DNA of 5,895 bases from Lachnospiraceae bacterium UBA4381. GTDB lineage: Bacteria > Bacillota > Clostridia > Lachnospirales > Lachnospiraceae. Location of the stretch: NCBI GenBank assembly GCA_002391105.1, contig DGRT01000072.1, positions 1 to 5,895 of the forward strand, written 5' to 3'. The notes under the pieces are model-generated. The model was not told the origin of the DNA. It was given only the letters and a program-made list of their open reading frames with translations, and did not search any database. Both the position numbers and the translations under genes were made by a program. How positions within the stretch are numbered: the first letter of the stretch is position 1; each line of letters opens with the position of its first letter. Of this stretch, positions 1-5,895 are shown one piece after another.

Positions 1-318
1 CTGCTGAAGTGTAGCCTGCTTAGCAACAAGCTTTGACTTCTCTGTAAGGAATCTTGTTGCATCCGCATCATTACCGGCTACAACTGCCTTCTCAGCATAT
101 GACTGCATACGTGCAATCTCAGCATTAACCTCATCCAGATTTCTCTTGGCCTTTGCCTCATCAGCCATAACCTCAGCGGTCTCAGCCTTAACCTTAGCAA
201 GGTCGCTATTCAGATTACGAAGTGTCTGATCAACCATCTTCTCAGGATCTTCTGCCTTATCGAGAAGAGCGTTGATATTAGATGCCATAATGTCCTTAAA
301 TCTTGAAAGTATTCCCAA
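1..318 (-). CDS. PspA/IM30 family protein, N-terminal 106 residues (3' end off the left edge)
   Basis: PspA, Vipp1/IM30 and Bacillus LiaH form a bacterial branch of the ESCRT-III superfamily. They coat and stabilise the inner face of the cytoplasmic membrane under envelope stress. The visible part starts MGILSRFKDIMASNINALLD, an amphipathic first helix followed by the family's KAEDPEKMV segment at residues 21-29. From about residue 30 to 106 it is a charged, alanine-rich coiled coil with no signal peptide or membrane span. Full-length relatives have about 220-230 residues, so roughly half is present. I chose the TTG at 318 because the family's conserved MGI.SRF start begins there and a GGGAGG site lies 8 nt upstream; the in-frame ATG at 288 would delete the amphipathic helix. 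All 11 lysine codons are AAG and nearly all glutamates are GAG, unlike the neighbouring genes, which suggests high expression. The family call is firm; which member (PspA, LiaH or other) cannot be told. Confidence 0.93.
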   Translation of the reverse strand, partial: MGILSRFKDIMASNINALLDKAEDPEKMVDQTLRNLNSDLAKVKAETAEVMADEAKAKRNLDEVNAEIARMQSYAEKAVVAGNDADATRFLTEKSKLVAKQATLQQ

Positions 319-326
319 TTTCTTAA

Positions 327-332
327 CCTCCC
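327..332 (-). promoter_or_regulatory. Ribosome binding site of the PspA-like gene, supporting a TTG start
   Basis: On the minus strand GGGAGG is followed by the 8-nt spacer TTAAGAAA and then TTG at 318. This near-consensus site, with correct spacing, decides the start in favour of the TTG over the ATG 30 nt further in. Confidence 0.8.
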
Positions 333-395
333 AAATAATAATCTCCCCATCAAAGGGAATAAGTATATGTTTCCGGCCTTTCAACCACAATTTTT

Positions 396-424
396 ATTAT
401 AGCTTAAAATCATTATATATTCAA
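396..424 (-). promoter_or_regulatory. Sigma-A-type promoter for the PspA-like gene
   Basis: Read on the minus strand, a -35 box TTGAAT (424-419, four of six consensus bases) is followed by a 17-nt AT-rich spacer and a perfect -10 box TATAAT (401-396). Transcription would start near 388-390, giving a leader of about 70 nt before the TTG start. The leader holds only a weak TCCC/GGGA stem near 341-356 and no riboswitch I recognise. No inverted repeat for a dedicated stress regulator is obvious around the boxes. Confidence 0.78.
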
Positions 425-470
425 TGGTTCTATATCTATTTTTTATCTAAAATGATGTGGGGGTCACAAG

Positions 471-509
471 GTCAAAATGCTTTTTCTGCAAGCAGGAACG
501 CATTTTAAC
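471..509 (-). terminator. Hairpin downstream of the phosphorylase gene, probable intrinsic terminator
   Basis: The 10-base arms GTCAAAATGC (471-480) and GCATTTTAAC (500-509) can pair, with one G-U wobble in the pdp-sense RNA. The loop contains a second short stem, CTGC/GCAG (486-489 with 492-495). It lies 9 nt past the phosphorylase stop codon and before the next promoter, where a terminator is expected. In the minus-strand transcript the U run is only the UUUU inside the 3' arm and is not continued beyond the stem. In the plus direction the stem is followed by TTTT. Termination is therefore plausible but not textbook, and the element may work in both directions. Confidence 0.55.
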
Positions 510-518
510 TTTTAAAAA

Positions 519-1973
519 TTATGTCAAAATATCAATAATGATTTTATCGGCAGCCAAATCAGCTTCAGAGTTACAGTCTACGGCATCTGAGATAGATTTA
601 TACTCAACCGCCTCCTTCATCATCTGAAGCGCCTGTTCAAGCTTTGCTTTATCTTTTGAATAAAGCACTGCCACCTGTTCTCCCGGTTTAACTACGTCAC
701 CAACCAGCTTATCAAAAACTATTCCGGCTTTATAATCAATTTCGTCCTCTTTGGTCATTCTGCCGGCTCCCAGCAGAAGTGATATCCTGCCTGTTTTTTC
801 TGCATCAATCCTGCTGACTATCACCGCAGGAGCGTCACCGGTATCAGACTTCATACTGTTTTCATCAATATATTCCGAAGCAGTAAACCTGTATTCTGCA
901 GCAAAGCCATCATAATGAGCCATATAATCATACGAGGCATCACCCGAATCAGTAACTCCCCCCTGGGCTTTAATAAAGCTTTTAAATTTTTCATATGCCT
1001 TTCCTGAATTCAGTACATCCAGAATCATCTTTTCAATTTTGGTATCGAGAAAGCTTTTATACTCCTCTTCTAAGCCTGTCCTGAACTGAAGATTCTCCCC
1101 ATACAAAGCAGGATATCTGCCGGAAAGCCTGTACATTTCCCTGCATAAACAGATTATAAGCTCCGTTAGTCTTTTCTCTCTCCTTTTTCCGCACAGAAAT
1201 TCTGCCGCCTCCTGGACCTCAAGAAGATTGCCCACTGTATATCCCAGCGGCTGGTTCATATCTGTAATCACCGCGGTACACCTTTTATCTGCACGCCTCG
1301 CTATATCGATCATCGTACAGGCAAGCTCTCTCGCCGAAGCTGCATCCTTCATAAATGCACCATTTCCACACTTGATATCAAGAACTATCGCATCAGCTCC
1401 GGAGGCAAGCTTCTTACTCATTATACTTGATGCAATCAGCCCCATACTGTCAACAGTGCCGGTAACATCTCTTAGAGCGTAGAGATATTTATCCGCAGGA
1501 GCAAGATTCTTATTCTGCGCCGCATCCACCATCCCGACACTTTTTACCTGCCGGATAAATGCTTCATCTGTAAGATCCGAACTGAAACCGGGAATAGAGT
1601 CCAGCTTATCTATGGTACCTCCGGTTATTCCCAGTCCTCTGCCACTCATTTTAGCAACAGGAACTCCAAGGCTCGCCATAACCGGTCCTATTATAAGTGT
1701 TGTCTTATCACCCACTCCACCTGTCGAATGTTTATCGACCACAGTATCTCCTATAGCCGAAAGATCCAGAACATCTCCACTATCTCTCATAGCCATAGTT
1801 AGATCATATATCTCCCGACTGTTCAGCCCCCTTAGACATATTGCCATCAGAAGACTTGATGCCTGATAATCCTTTACACTACCATCCAGTATCCCATTTA
1901 TAAAAAATTTAATCTCATCAGCAGACAGTTCCTGAGCCTTCTTCTTTTTCTCTATTATCTCTATAATATTCAT
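519..1973 (-). CDS. pdp: Pyrimidine-nucleoside phosphorylase (thymidine/uridine phosphorylase family)
   Basis: This cytosolic enzyme splits thymidine, deoxyuridine or uridine with phosphate to give the free base and (deoxy)ribose 1-phosphate. The helical N-terminal domain (1-65) is followed by the phosphate-binding KHSTGGVGDK (81-90) and the family signature SGRGLGITGGTIDKLDS (110-126). The substrate residues of characterised relatives are present: H82, R168 in YALRD, S183 and K187 in SSIMSKK. A glycine-rich SGADAIVLDIKCGNGAFMK (191-209) follows, then the C-terminal alpha/beta domain with LLGAGR (400-405) and GDVVKPGE (425-432). At 484 residues it is about 45 longer than E. coli DeoA (440). 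The extra length sits mainly near residues 281-310 and 350-385. In the signature the usual His is Ile116 and the usual Glu is Asp125. It is the last gene of the minus-strand run. The symbol pdp rather than deoA reflects the broad-specificity enzyme usual in Firmicutes; actual specificity cannot be read from sequence. Confidence 0.95.
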   Translation of the reverse strand: MNIIEIIEKKKKAQELSADEIKFFINGILDGSVKDYQASSLLMAICLRGLNSREIYDLTMAMRDSGDVLDLSAIGDTVVDKHSTGGVGDKTTLIIGPVMASLGVPVAKMSGRGLGITGGTIDKLDSIPGFSSDLTDEAFIRQVKSVGMVDAAQNKNLAPADKYLYALRDVTGTVDSMGLIASSIMSKKLASGADAIVLDIKCGNGAFMKDAASARELACTMIDIARRADKRCTAVITDMNQPLGYTVGNLLEVQEAAEFLCGKRREKRLTELIICLCREMYRLSGRYPALYGENLQFRTGLEEEYKSFLDTKIEKMILDVLNSGKAYEKFKSFIKAQGGVTDSGDASYDYMAHYDGFAAEYRFTASEYIDENSMKSDTGDAPAVIVSRIDAEKTGRISLLLGAGRMTKEDEIDYKAGIVFDKLVGDVVKPGEQVAVLYSKDKAKLEQALQMMKEAVEYKSISDAVDCNSEADLAADKIIIDILT

Positions 1974-2083
1974 TATTATTCCCCCCGATATTCCAGCAAC
2001 TATAAACCATATAGCCAGTCTTTTATCTGTAATATCTTTTTAATGTCTCTCCAGCTTCACTTCACCCCTTATTTCCCGCACAA
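1974..2083. other. 110-bp gap between the aminopeptidase and pdp genes
   Basis: This is the longest gap within the gene run. I see no terminator hairpin with a U tract and no promoter with two good boxes. The longest feature is the reading frame of pdp itself, which stays open for 22 codons upstream of the ATG (2039-1974) after a TAA at 2042-2040. These codons would spell a hydrophobic stretch, but no start codon is available there. It is best read as a spacer. Confidence 0.5.
1981..1986 (-). promoter_or_regulatory. Atypical ribosome binding site of pdp (six G run)
   Basis: The ATG at 1973 is preceded by GGGGGG and a 7-nt spacer, AATAATA. The spacing is right for a Shine-Dalgarno site, but the run lacks the central A of AGGAGG and pairs with the 16S tail only through G-C and G-U pairs. 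No better start lies nearby, and the protein begins where the family's N-terminal helix should begin. Confidence 0.5.
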
Positions 2084-4273
2084 TTATTCTGCAAAAGCCG
2101 TATTCAGTTCCTCTGTACCGGATAATACAAAGCGTCCTTCAACTATAATATCCACTTCGCTTCCATCAGGATTTATCACATATAGTCTTCCCAGTTCATT
2201 ATATGGAATAGTTATATCTGTATGACAGTTAAAATACGCCTTATCCGGTTCTGTATTTCTGAGCAGTGAGAAATCATTTTCCCTGCTTATTATCTCTTTC
2301 CCATCAGGATTATATACCGCATGATCCTCCGCATGACTGTAGCAGGTATCTCCTACTGCAAAATGAGGTCCGGTTTTCTCCATTATAAGAATCGGAAGCT
2401 TTGCCTGTATTCCATACTTTCTGGACATGGTATAAGCCGAAGTATTAGTTCCGATTGCAAATTCACCCAGAGGAAGAAATTCATGATCAAAGAGAATATT
2501 TTCTTTTATATATTCCCTGCCTCTGCTGATTCCATCCAGTATCTTCTCATATTCCTCAGGCTTCAGCAGTGATTTATCCGGCATGTAACCATAGGTTTCA
2601 CCTTCTATAAAGTTAGCACAATTATAGCTTTTAACAACCCCATCTTCAAAGATAAGCTCGATATCTTCAAAGTTATATCCATTAAGATAGGTACTGCTTA
2701 CATTTAGTATTCCATGCGTTCCCTTCAGAACCGGCGAGGTGAAGACCTCTCCAAGCGGAATATTTACATCGGCCGTACAGTTTTCAAACTGGGTTTCATG
2801 ATCAGGATCCAGAAGGTGCCTCATCTGTACAGTCATATCTGTTCTGTTTCCATTCATTCCTACAACTCTTACGACCTCAGCCCTGTCCAGCACATCTATA
2901 ATATGCTGCTGAATATCTATATATCTCTGATTATCAAGTGAATTAAGCACCAGAGTTTCATTAAATATATCTTCAAAATCATCGCCAATATCGGGAGTTG
3001 GGAAGGCTATTATAGTAAAGCTGTAGGAATCTCCCGGAAGATATTTATTGGATATTTCTCCAAGTTTATTATACATATTTCGGGACAACTCCTGCTCCTT
3101 ATTGGAAAGAGCCGGCACACTGTCCTTCCTTTCCGGTGAAAAAAGCGCCTCTCCAAAGGTTTCTATCACAGCCGGTCCGGCAAATTCTTTTATTGCATTT
3201 CCAAGCTTCTTATAGGAATTTACAGCAGCATTTAACCTTCTGTCTGTGAACCGGTGATCCAGAAAGAATCTGTCATCATTTCTATGATCATATTCAAACT
3301 GCCTGTTCGGAGGTGTAGCCTCATATCCCTGTTTTACAACACCTCTTCTTACCAGCCGGTTAACTGCGCATCTCGCAAGTATTGTATCCAGTCCCATCTC
3401 CTTAAACTGTTTTACCGCTTCCCTTACTATTCTCTCCTGACCTATATGATAACGCATCCACACACTTTTTTTACCGGTAATGTCAATCCTCATCACATCA
3501 AAACCACGTCTGAAGCCACCGGTAAAAACAGCCGCAACCTTTGAAATGCTTTCCTCAGAAAGAGTATTCAGATATTTTGCAAGGCTTATCTCATTTTCGG
3601 AAATATATTCTCCATATCTATACAGATATGAGAGATCACTAAGATCTGCATTTGTCACTATATCGTATGCTATGCCACTGCAGGGAGTAAATGTCTCCTC
3701 CATTCTTTCCTGAGCTATATTTTCTATATAATCATACCCATAGTAAAATACAGCCTCCTGAATCCTGGCAAGACTTATATCCTCTGCTTCAAACTTGCAA
3801 TATAACTCCACAAAAAGCTCCAGCAGAGAAAGGATATCCGTCAGACGGTTATCAAATACAAGAGACGGCAGCATCTGAAGCTCAGCACTCACAAAGGAAA
3901 GTACGCCTCCATATATTCCAAGCCTTTCCTCCGCATAATCAGGGTTGCTATATGATACATTATAATTATCTCCAAGTATGTCTTCATACATTGCCCTGTT
4001 CTGTTCGGCATTATAAAAAGACTTTCCGGCATCGTTCACGGAAAGTCCATTTCCTTTTAACATATGATATATATCCAGCATATTGATGATATAGGCAGAC
4101 TTCACCTTAAAAAAGTCCATATAAGCAAACTTATCATCCCGAAAGGCGCCTTCACCATATCCGGCATCCTCAGGCTTCATATCCCGTATCTCTTTAATTC
4201 TGCCTTCAACCAGCTCCAGCCTCTCGTTAAGCACCTTTTCATCTACCACAATTTCAATTCTTTCTTCTGACAT
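2084..4273 (-). CDS. M29-type (AmpS/AmpT-like) metalloaminopeptidase with long N-terminal region
   Basis: M29 enzymes are cytosolic two-metal exopeptidases that remove N-terminal residues from peptides. The catalytic region lies in the C-terminal part, about 415-720. It has GNRTDMTV (475-482, the family's G-GTDL strand) and IPLGEVFTSPV (505-515) with E509. LGEFAIGTNTS (602-612) carries E604, PHFAVGDTCYSH (636-647) carries H637 and Y645, and CHTDITIPY (683-691) carries H684 and D686. These match the order of metal ligands known in Thermus AmpT: Glu, Glu, His, His, Asp. Family members with known structure have about 410 residues; this one has 729. Residues 1 to about 400 are acidic, helical and soluble-looking, with no signal peptide, membrane span or domain I recognise. 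The ATG at 4273 has GGAG 7 nt upstream. Similarly long M29 homologues, as I recall, occur in Clostridia. Substrate preference cannot be told, and the leucyl aminopeptidase label often given to this family would be a guess. Confidence 0.87.
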   Translation of the reverse strand: MSEERIEIVVDEKVLNERLELVEGRIKEIRDMKPEDAGYGEGAFRDDKFAYMDFFKVKSAYIINMLDIYHMLKGNGLSVNDAGKSFYNAEQNRAMYEDILGDNYNVSYSNPDYAEERLGIYGGVLSFVSAELQMLPSLVFDNRLTDILSLLELFVELYCKFEAEDISLARIQEAVFYYGYDYIENIAQERMEETFTPCSGIAYDIVTNADLSDLSYLYRYGEYISENEISLAKYLNTLSEESISKVAAVFTGGFRRGFDVMRIDITGKKSVWMRYHIGQERIVREAVKQFKEMGLDTILARCAVNRLVRRGVVKQGYEATPPNRQFEYDHRNDDRFFLDHRFTDRRLNAAVNSYKKLGNAIKEFAGPAVIETFGEALFSPERKDSVPALSNKEQELSRNMYNKLGEISNKYLPGDSYSFTIIAFPTPDIGDDFEDIFNETLVLNSLDNQRYIDIQQHIIDVLDRAEVVRVVGMNGNRTDMTVQMRHLLDPDHETQFENCTADVNIPLGEVFTSPVLKGTHGILNVSSTYLNGYNFEDIELIFEDGVVKSYNCANFIEGETYGYMPDKSLLKPEEYEKILDGISRGREYIKENILFDHEFLPLGEFAIGTNTSAYTMSRKYGIQAKLPILIMEKTGPHFAVGDTCYSHAEDHAVYNPDGKEIISRENDFSLLRNTEPDKAYFNCHTDITIPYNELGRLYVINPDGSEVDIIVEGRFVLSGTEELNTAFAE

Positions 4274-4335
4274 CAGTTTTCTCCATTTAGTCTCTATCTC
4301 AAACAGTAATGTATAGTAAATCAGAAATCCTTGTA

Positions 4336-4662
4336 CTAGGAACCCATGAAATACATAAGAACAAGAAGCGCTATATCAACTATTGATAATATAAACGCTC
4401 CTCTCTTTCCCATTATTCCGCACTCAGTATCACCAAAGGAAATAAGCGAGAAGATAAATGCAGTCAGTGCCATAATCCCTGAAGCAAGGAGTATGGCTCC
4501 AATCTGTTCAACTATCTCTCCTCTTTTTATAATGCTGTATATCCCGGAACCTATTTCGCAAACAAAAGCAGGAATACCAAAAACCAGGGAAATGATAGCA
4601 TCCTTTGACATTACTTCATCAGAAAATCTATATGTTTTTTTTCTTCTATGAAATATACTCAA
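4336..4662 (-). CDS. Small three-helix membrane protein of unknown function
   Basis: I do not recognise a characterised homologue. The 108-residue product has a short basic N-terminus (HRRKKTYRFSDE, residues 5-16) and three hydrophobic segments at about 22-45, 52-76 and 87-106. A charged loop, KRGEIVEQ (46-53), and a polar loop, GDTECGIMGKRG (77-88), link them. There is no catalytic motif and no cleavable signal. The layout resembles small clostridial membrane families of unknown function, possibly DUF6142 or DUF4190-like, but that is from memory and unverified. The start is a TTG at 4662 with AAAAGG 7 nt upstream. An internal ATG (residue 18) would remove the basic YRFSD stretch and has a poorer ribosome site. 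It sits 62 bp after pyrD and 62 bp before the aminopeptidase, same strand, so co-transcription is likely, but a link to pyrimidine or peptide metabolism is not shown. Confidence 0.75.
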   Translation of the reverse strand: MSIFHRRKKTYRFSDEVMSKDAIISLVFGIPAFVCEIGSGIYSIIKRGEIVEQIGAILLASGIMALTAFIFSLISFGDTECGIMGKRGAFILSIVDIALLVLMYFMGS

Positions 4663-4669
4663 TTTTCAT

Positions 4670-4675
4670 CCTTTT
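4670..4675 (-). promoter_or_regulatory. Ribosome binding site deciding a TTG start for the small membrane protein
   Basis: AAAAGG followed by ATGAAAA (7 nt) and TTG at 4662. The ATG inside this spacer (4667-4665) opens a different frame that stops after seven codons, so it is not the start of the membrane protein. It could at most encode a leader peptide overlapping the real start. Confidence 0.5.
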
Positions 4676-4724
4676 CTATAATTAATCGTAACTATTCTTT
4701 AATTCCAGTTTATCTGACTAAGCC

Positions 4725-5639
4725 TTACTGCCAGCGTACACAGCCTCTTATCTCATCCAGCGACTTTATCCCCTGCTTCTCCATGAATCTCTCTATTCCG
4801 GAGATAATCTCGCCTGTCACTCCGGGATTAGTAAAGTTTGCAGTACCAACTGATACAGCAGTTGCTCCAGCCATTATGAATTCGATTGCATCCTCCGCAT
4901 TCATTATGCCGCCCATTCCTATAATCGGAACATTAACAGCCGATGCCACCTGATTGACCATTCTGACTGCTATAGGCTTAACAGCAGGACCAGACATACC
5001 ACCCGTCCTGTTAGCCAGAAGATATGTTCTCCTGTATATATCTATCTTCATTCCGGTAAGCGTATTGATAAGTGAAAGCGCATCGGCACCGGCATCAACT
5101 GCAGCACGCGCCATTTCAGTAATATCTGTAACATTAGGACTGAGCTTCATAATAAGAGGCTGCTTAGCCTTCCTCTTAAGCTTTTCGGTAATATTATACA
5201 GAGCCTTTGCCTGAGTACCAAATGCTATTCCTCCCTCTTTAACATTGGGACAGGAAACATTTATCTCCAGAAGATCCACGCCATCTACATCAGCCAGTCT
5301 TTCAACAGCCTGCTCATACTCTTCTTCACTGTGACCGCATACATTTACTATAACCTTCGTATCCTTATTTTTAAGAAACTCCAGGTCTCTTTCAATAAAT
5401 GTATCCAGTCCGGGATTCTGAAGACCTATTGCATTCAGCATACCTCCATAGACCTCAGCAACTCTTGGAGCAGGATTACCTTCCCAGGGAGTAATTGCCA
5501 CTCCCTTGGTTGTAACTGCACCCAGCTTCGATATATCCACAAACTCACTGTATTCCATCCCTGAACCAAAGGTACCTGATGCAACCGTCACAGGATTCTT
5601 CATGGTTACACCACATATATTAACTGAGGTATCCAGCAT
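4725..5639 (-). CDS. pyrD: Dihydroorotate dehydrogenase B, catalytic (FMN) subunit
   Basis: This subunit oxidises dihydroorotate to orotate, the fourth step of de novo UMP synthesis. It passes electrons through FMN to the PyrK subunit and on to NAD+; the complex is a cytosolic PyrD2-PyrK2 tetramer. The 304-residue length is typical for class 1B. The single TIM barrel shows ASGTFG (20-25), TTKGV (43-47), NAIGLQNPG (69-77), the active-site loop NVSCPNVKEGG (127-137) with catalytic base C130, K165 in MKLSPN, and INT (191-193). It ends with the FMN-phosphate loops GGMSGPA (213-219), GMGGI (241-245) and GTANF (265-269). The cysteine base, in place of the serine of membrane-bound class 2 enzymes, and the adjacent pyrK both fix the 1B type. 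GGAGG lies 7 nt before the ATG. pyrK ends 35 nt upstream. No pyrE follows; the next gene is the small membrane protein. Confidence 0.97.
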   Translation of the reverse strand: MLDTSVNICGVTMKNPVTVASGTFGSGMEYSEFVDISKLGAVTTKGVAITPWEGNPAPRVAEVYGGMLNAIGLQNPGLDTFIERDLEFLKNKDTKVIVNVCGHSEEEYEQAVERLADVDGVDLLEINVSCPNVKEGGIAFGTQAKALYNITEKLKRKAKQPLIMKLSPNVTDITEMARAAVDAGADALSLINTLTGMKIDIYRRTYLLANRTGGMSGPAVKPIAVRMVNQVASAVNVPIIGMGGIMNAEDAIEFIMAGATAVSVGTANFTNPGVTGEIISGIERFMEKQGIKSLDEIRGCVRWQ

Positions 5640-5674
5640 TACCCCACCTCCATCTATATCTATCTGAATTACTA

Positions 5675-5895
5675 TTATATCTCTATATCACCAGCCCTGA
5701 AAACAGGTCCATCCACGCAGATACGGGCATTATATACCTTTGAATGATCATCCACCTCCGTGGTCTTTGTAACGCAGGCAAGACAGGCTCCCACACCACA
5801 TGCCATCCTTTCCTCAAGAGAAAGCTGGGCTTCAATATCATTTTCAAAGGCGTACTTCTTAACACCTCTCAGCATAGGCTTAGGTCCACAGGCAT
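5675..5895 (-). CDS. pyrK: Dihydroorotate dehydrogenase B, electron-transfer (FAD/[2Fe-2S]) subunit, C-terminal 72 residues
   Basis: PyrK carries FAD and a [2Fe-2S] cluster and moves electrons from PyrD's FMN to NAD+. Only the end of the gene is present; relatives have about 230-260 residues. The fragment begins with ACGPKPML, the end of the ferredoxin-reductase-type NAD-binding domain. It then enters the PyrK iron-sulfur domain: ERMACGVGACLAC supplies three cysteines spaced C-x4-C-x2-C, and ARICVDGPVF supplies the fourth after 18 residues. That final spacing is a few residues longer than I recall for Lactococcus PyrK, so the loop TKTTEVDDHSK appears slightly enlarged. The stop lies 35 nt before the pyrD ATG, the usual pyrK-pyrD order in Firmicutes. 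An in-frame ATG at 5875 is internal, since the conserved CGPKP segment lies upstream of it and the frame stays open to the edge. Confidence 0.95.
   Translation of the reverse strand, partial: ACGPKPMLRGVKKYAFENDIEAQLSLEERMACGVGACLACVTKTTEVDDHSKVYNARICVDGPVFRAGDIEI

Noticed and set aside
456..468. Small TGTG/CACA hairpin with a G-rich loop beside the larger hairpin
   Set aside because: A four-pair stem is expected by chance and no regulator site of this form is known to me.
272..508. 78-codon plus-strand ORF across the gap between pdp and the PspA-like gene
   Set aside because: It overlaps the PspA-like N-terminus, its promoter and the hairpin, has an AT-rich, low-complexity product, and lacks a ribosome site. 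The minus-strand signals explain the region.
1228..1866. Two plus-strand ORFs of 84 codons opposite pdp
   Set aside because: Both are antisense shadows of a confidently identified gene, with no ribosome sites or recognisable motifs.
2043..4270. Several plus-strand ORFs of 60-131 codons opposite the aminopeptidase
   Set aside because: They lie antisense to the M29 gene, their products look random (rich in His, Ser, Tyr and Ile), and the 131-codon one has no known motif or start signal.
4274..4335. Possible promoter (TATACA-like -10) before the aminopeptidase
   Set aside because: Only four of six bases match and there is no -35 box at 16-18 nt, so it is not reported as a feature.
4663..4724. 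Possible promoter (TTATAG) or terminator between pyrD and the small membrane protein
   Set aside because: The -10-like box has no acceptable -35 partner, and no stem of useful length with a U run can be drawn.
4648..5564. Plus-strand ORFs opposite pyrD
   Set aside because: They are shadows of a gene whose protein matches PyrD along its whole length.
5683..5865. Second minus-strand frame of 60 codons inside the pyrK end
   Set aside because: It is an out-of-frame reading of the same DNA; the pyrK frame carries the four iron-sulfur cysteines and the CGPKP motif.

Overview
The window looks like a chromosomal segment of a low-to-moderate GC Firmicute, most likely a clostridial gut or rumen bacterium of the Lachnospiraceae type. 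This placement is inferred from the class 1B (PyrD/PyrK) dihydroorotate dehydrogenase, the AGGAGG-type ribosome sites, the TTG starts, the codon use and the long clostridial-style M29 aminopeptidase. It has not been tested by any search. Every gene I can support lies on the minus strand, so the window is read from its right end to its left end.

Layout in transcription order: the 3' end of pyrK (5675-5893, running off the right edge); pyrD (4725-5639); a small three-helix membrane protein of unknown function (4336-4662); a 729-residue M29-type metalloaminopeptidase with a very long N-terminal region (2084-4273); and a 484-residue pyrimidine-nucleoside phosphorylase (519-1973). Gaps between these genes are 35, 62, 62 and 110 bp. 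I see no convincing terminator or promoter in them, so the five genes could form one transcript. Downstream of the phosphorylase is a hairpin (471-509), then a good housekeeping-type promoter (396-424). That promoter drives a separate gene for a PspA/IM30 family membrane-remodelling protein, whose first 106 codons are present (1-318).

Functionally, PyrK and PyrD together oxidise dihydroorotate to orotate with NAD+ in de novo pyrimidine synthesis. The phosphorylase splits pyrimidine nucleosides for salvage and catabolism. Peptide breakdown by the aminopeptidase lies between them, so the cluster has a nutrient-recycling flavour, though co-regulation is inference. The PspA-like gene is a separate unit with a visibly different, expression-type codon bias.

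I found no mobile element, CRISPR array, RNA gene or phage feature. I do not see a new multi-gene system here. The points most worth a second look are the uncharacterised N-terminal half of the aminopeptidase, the insertions in the phosphorylase, and the small membrane protein.
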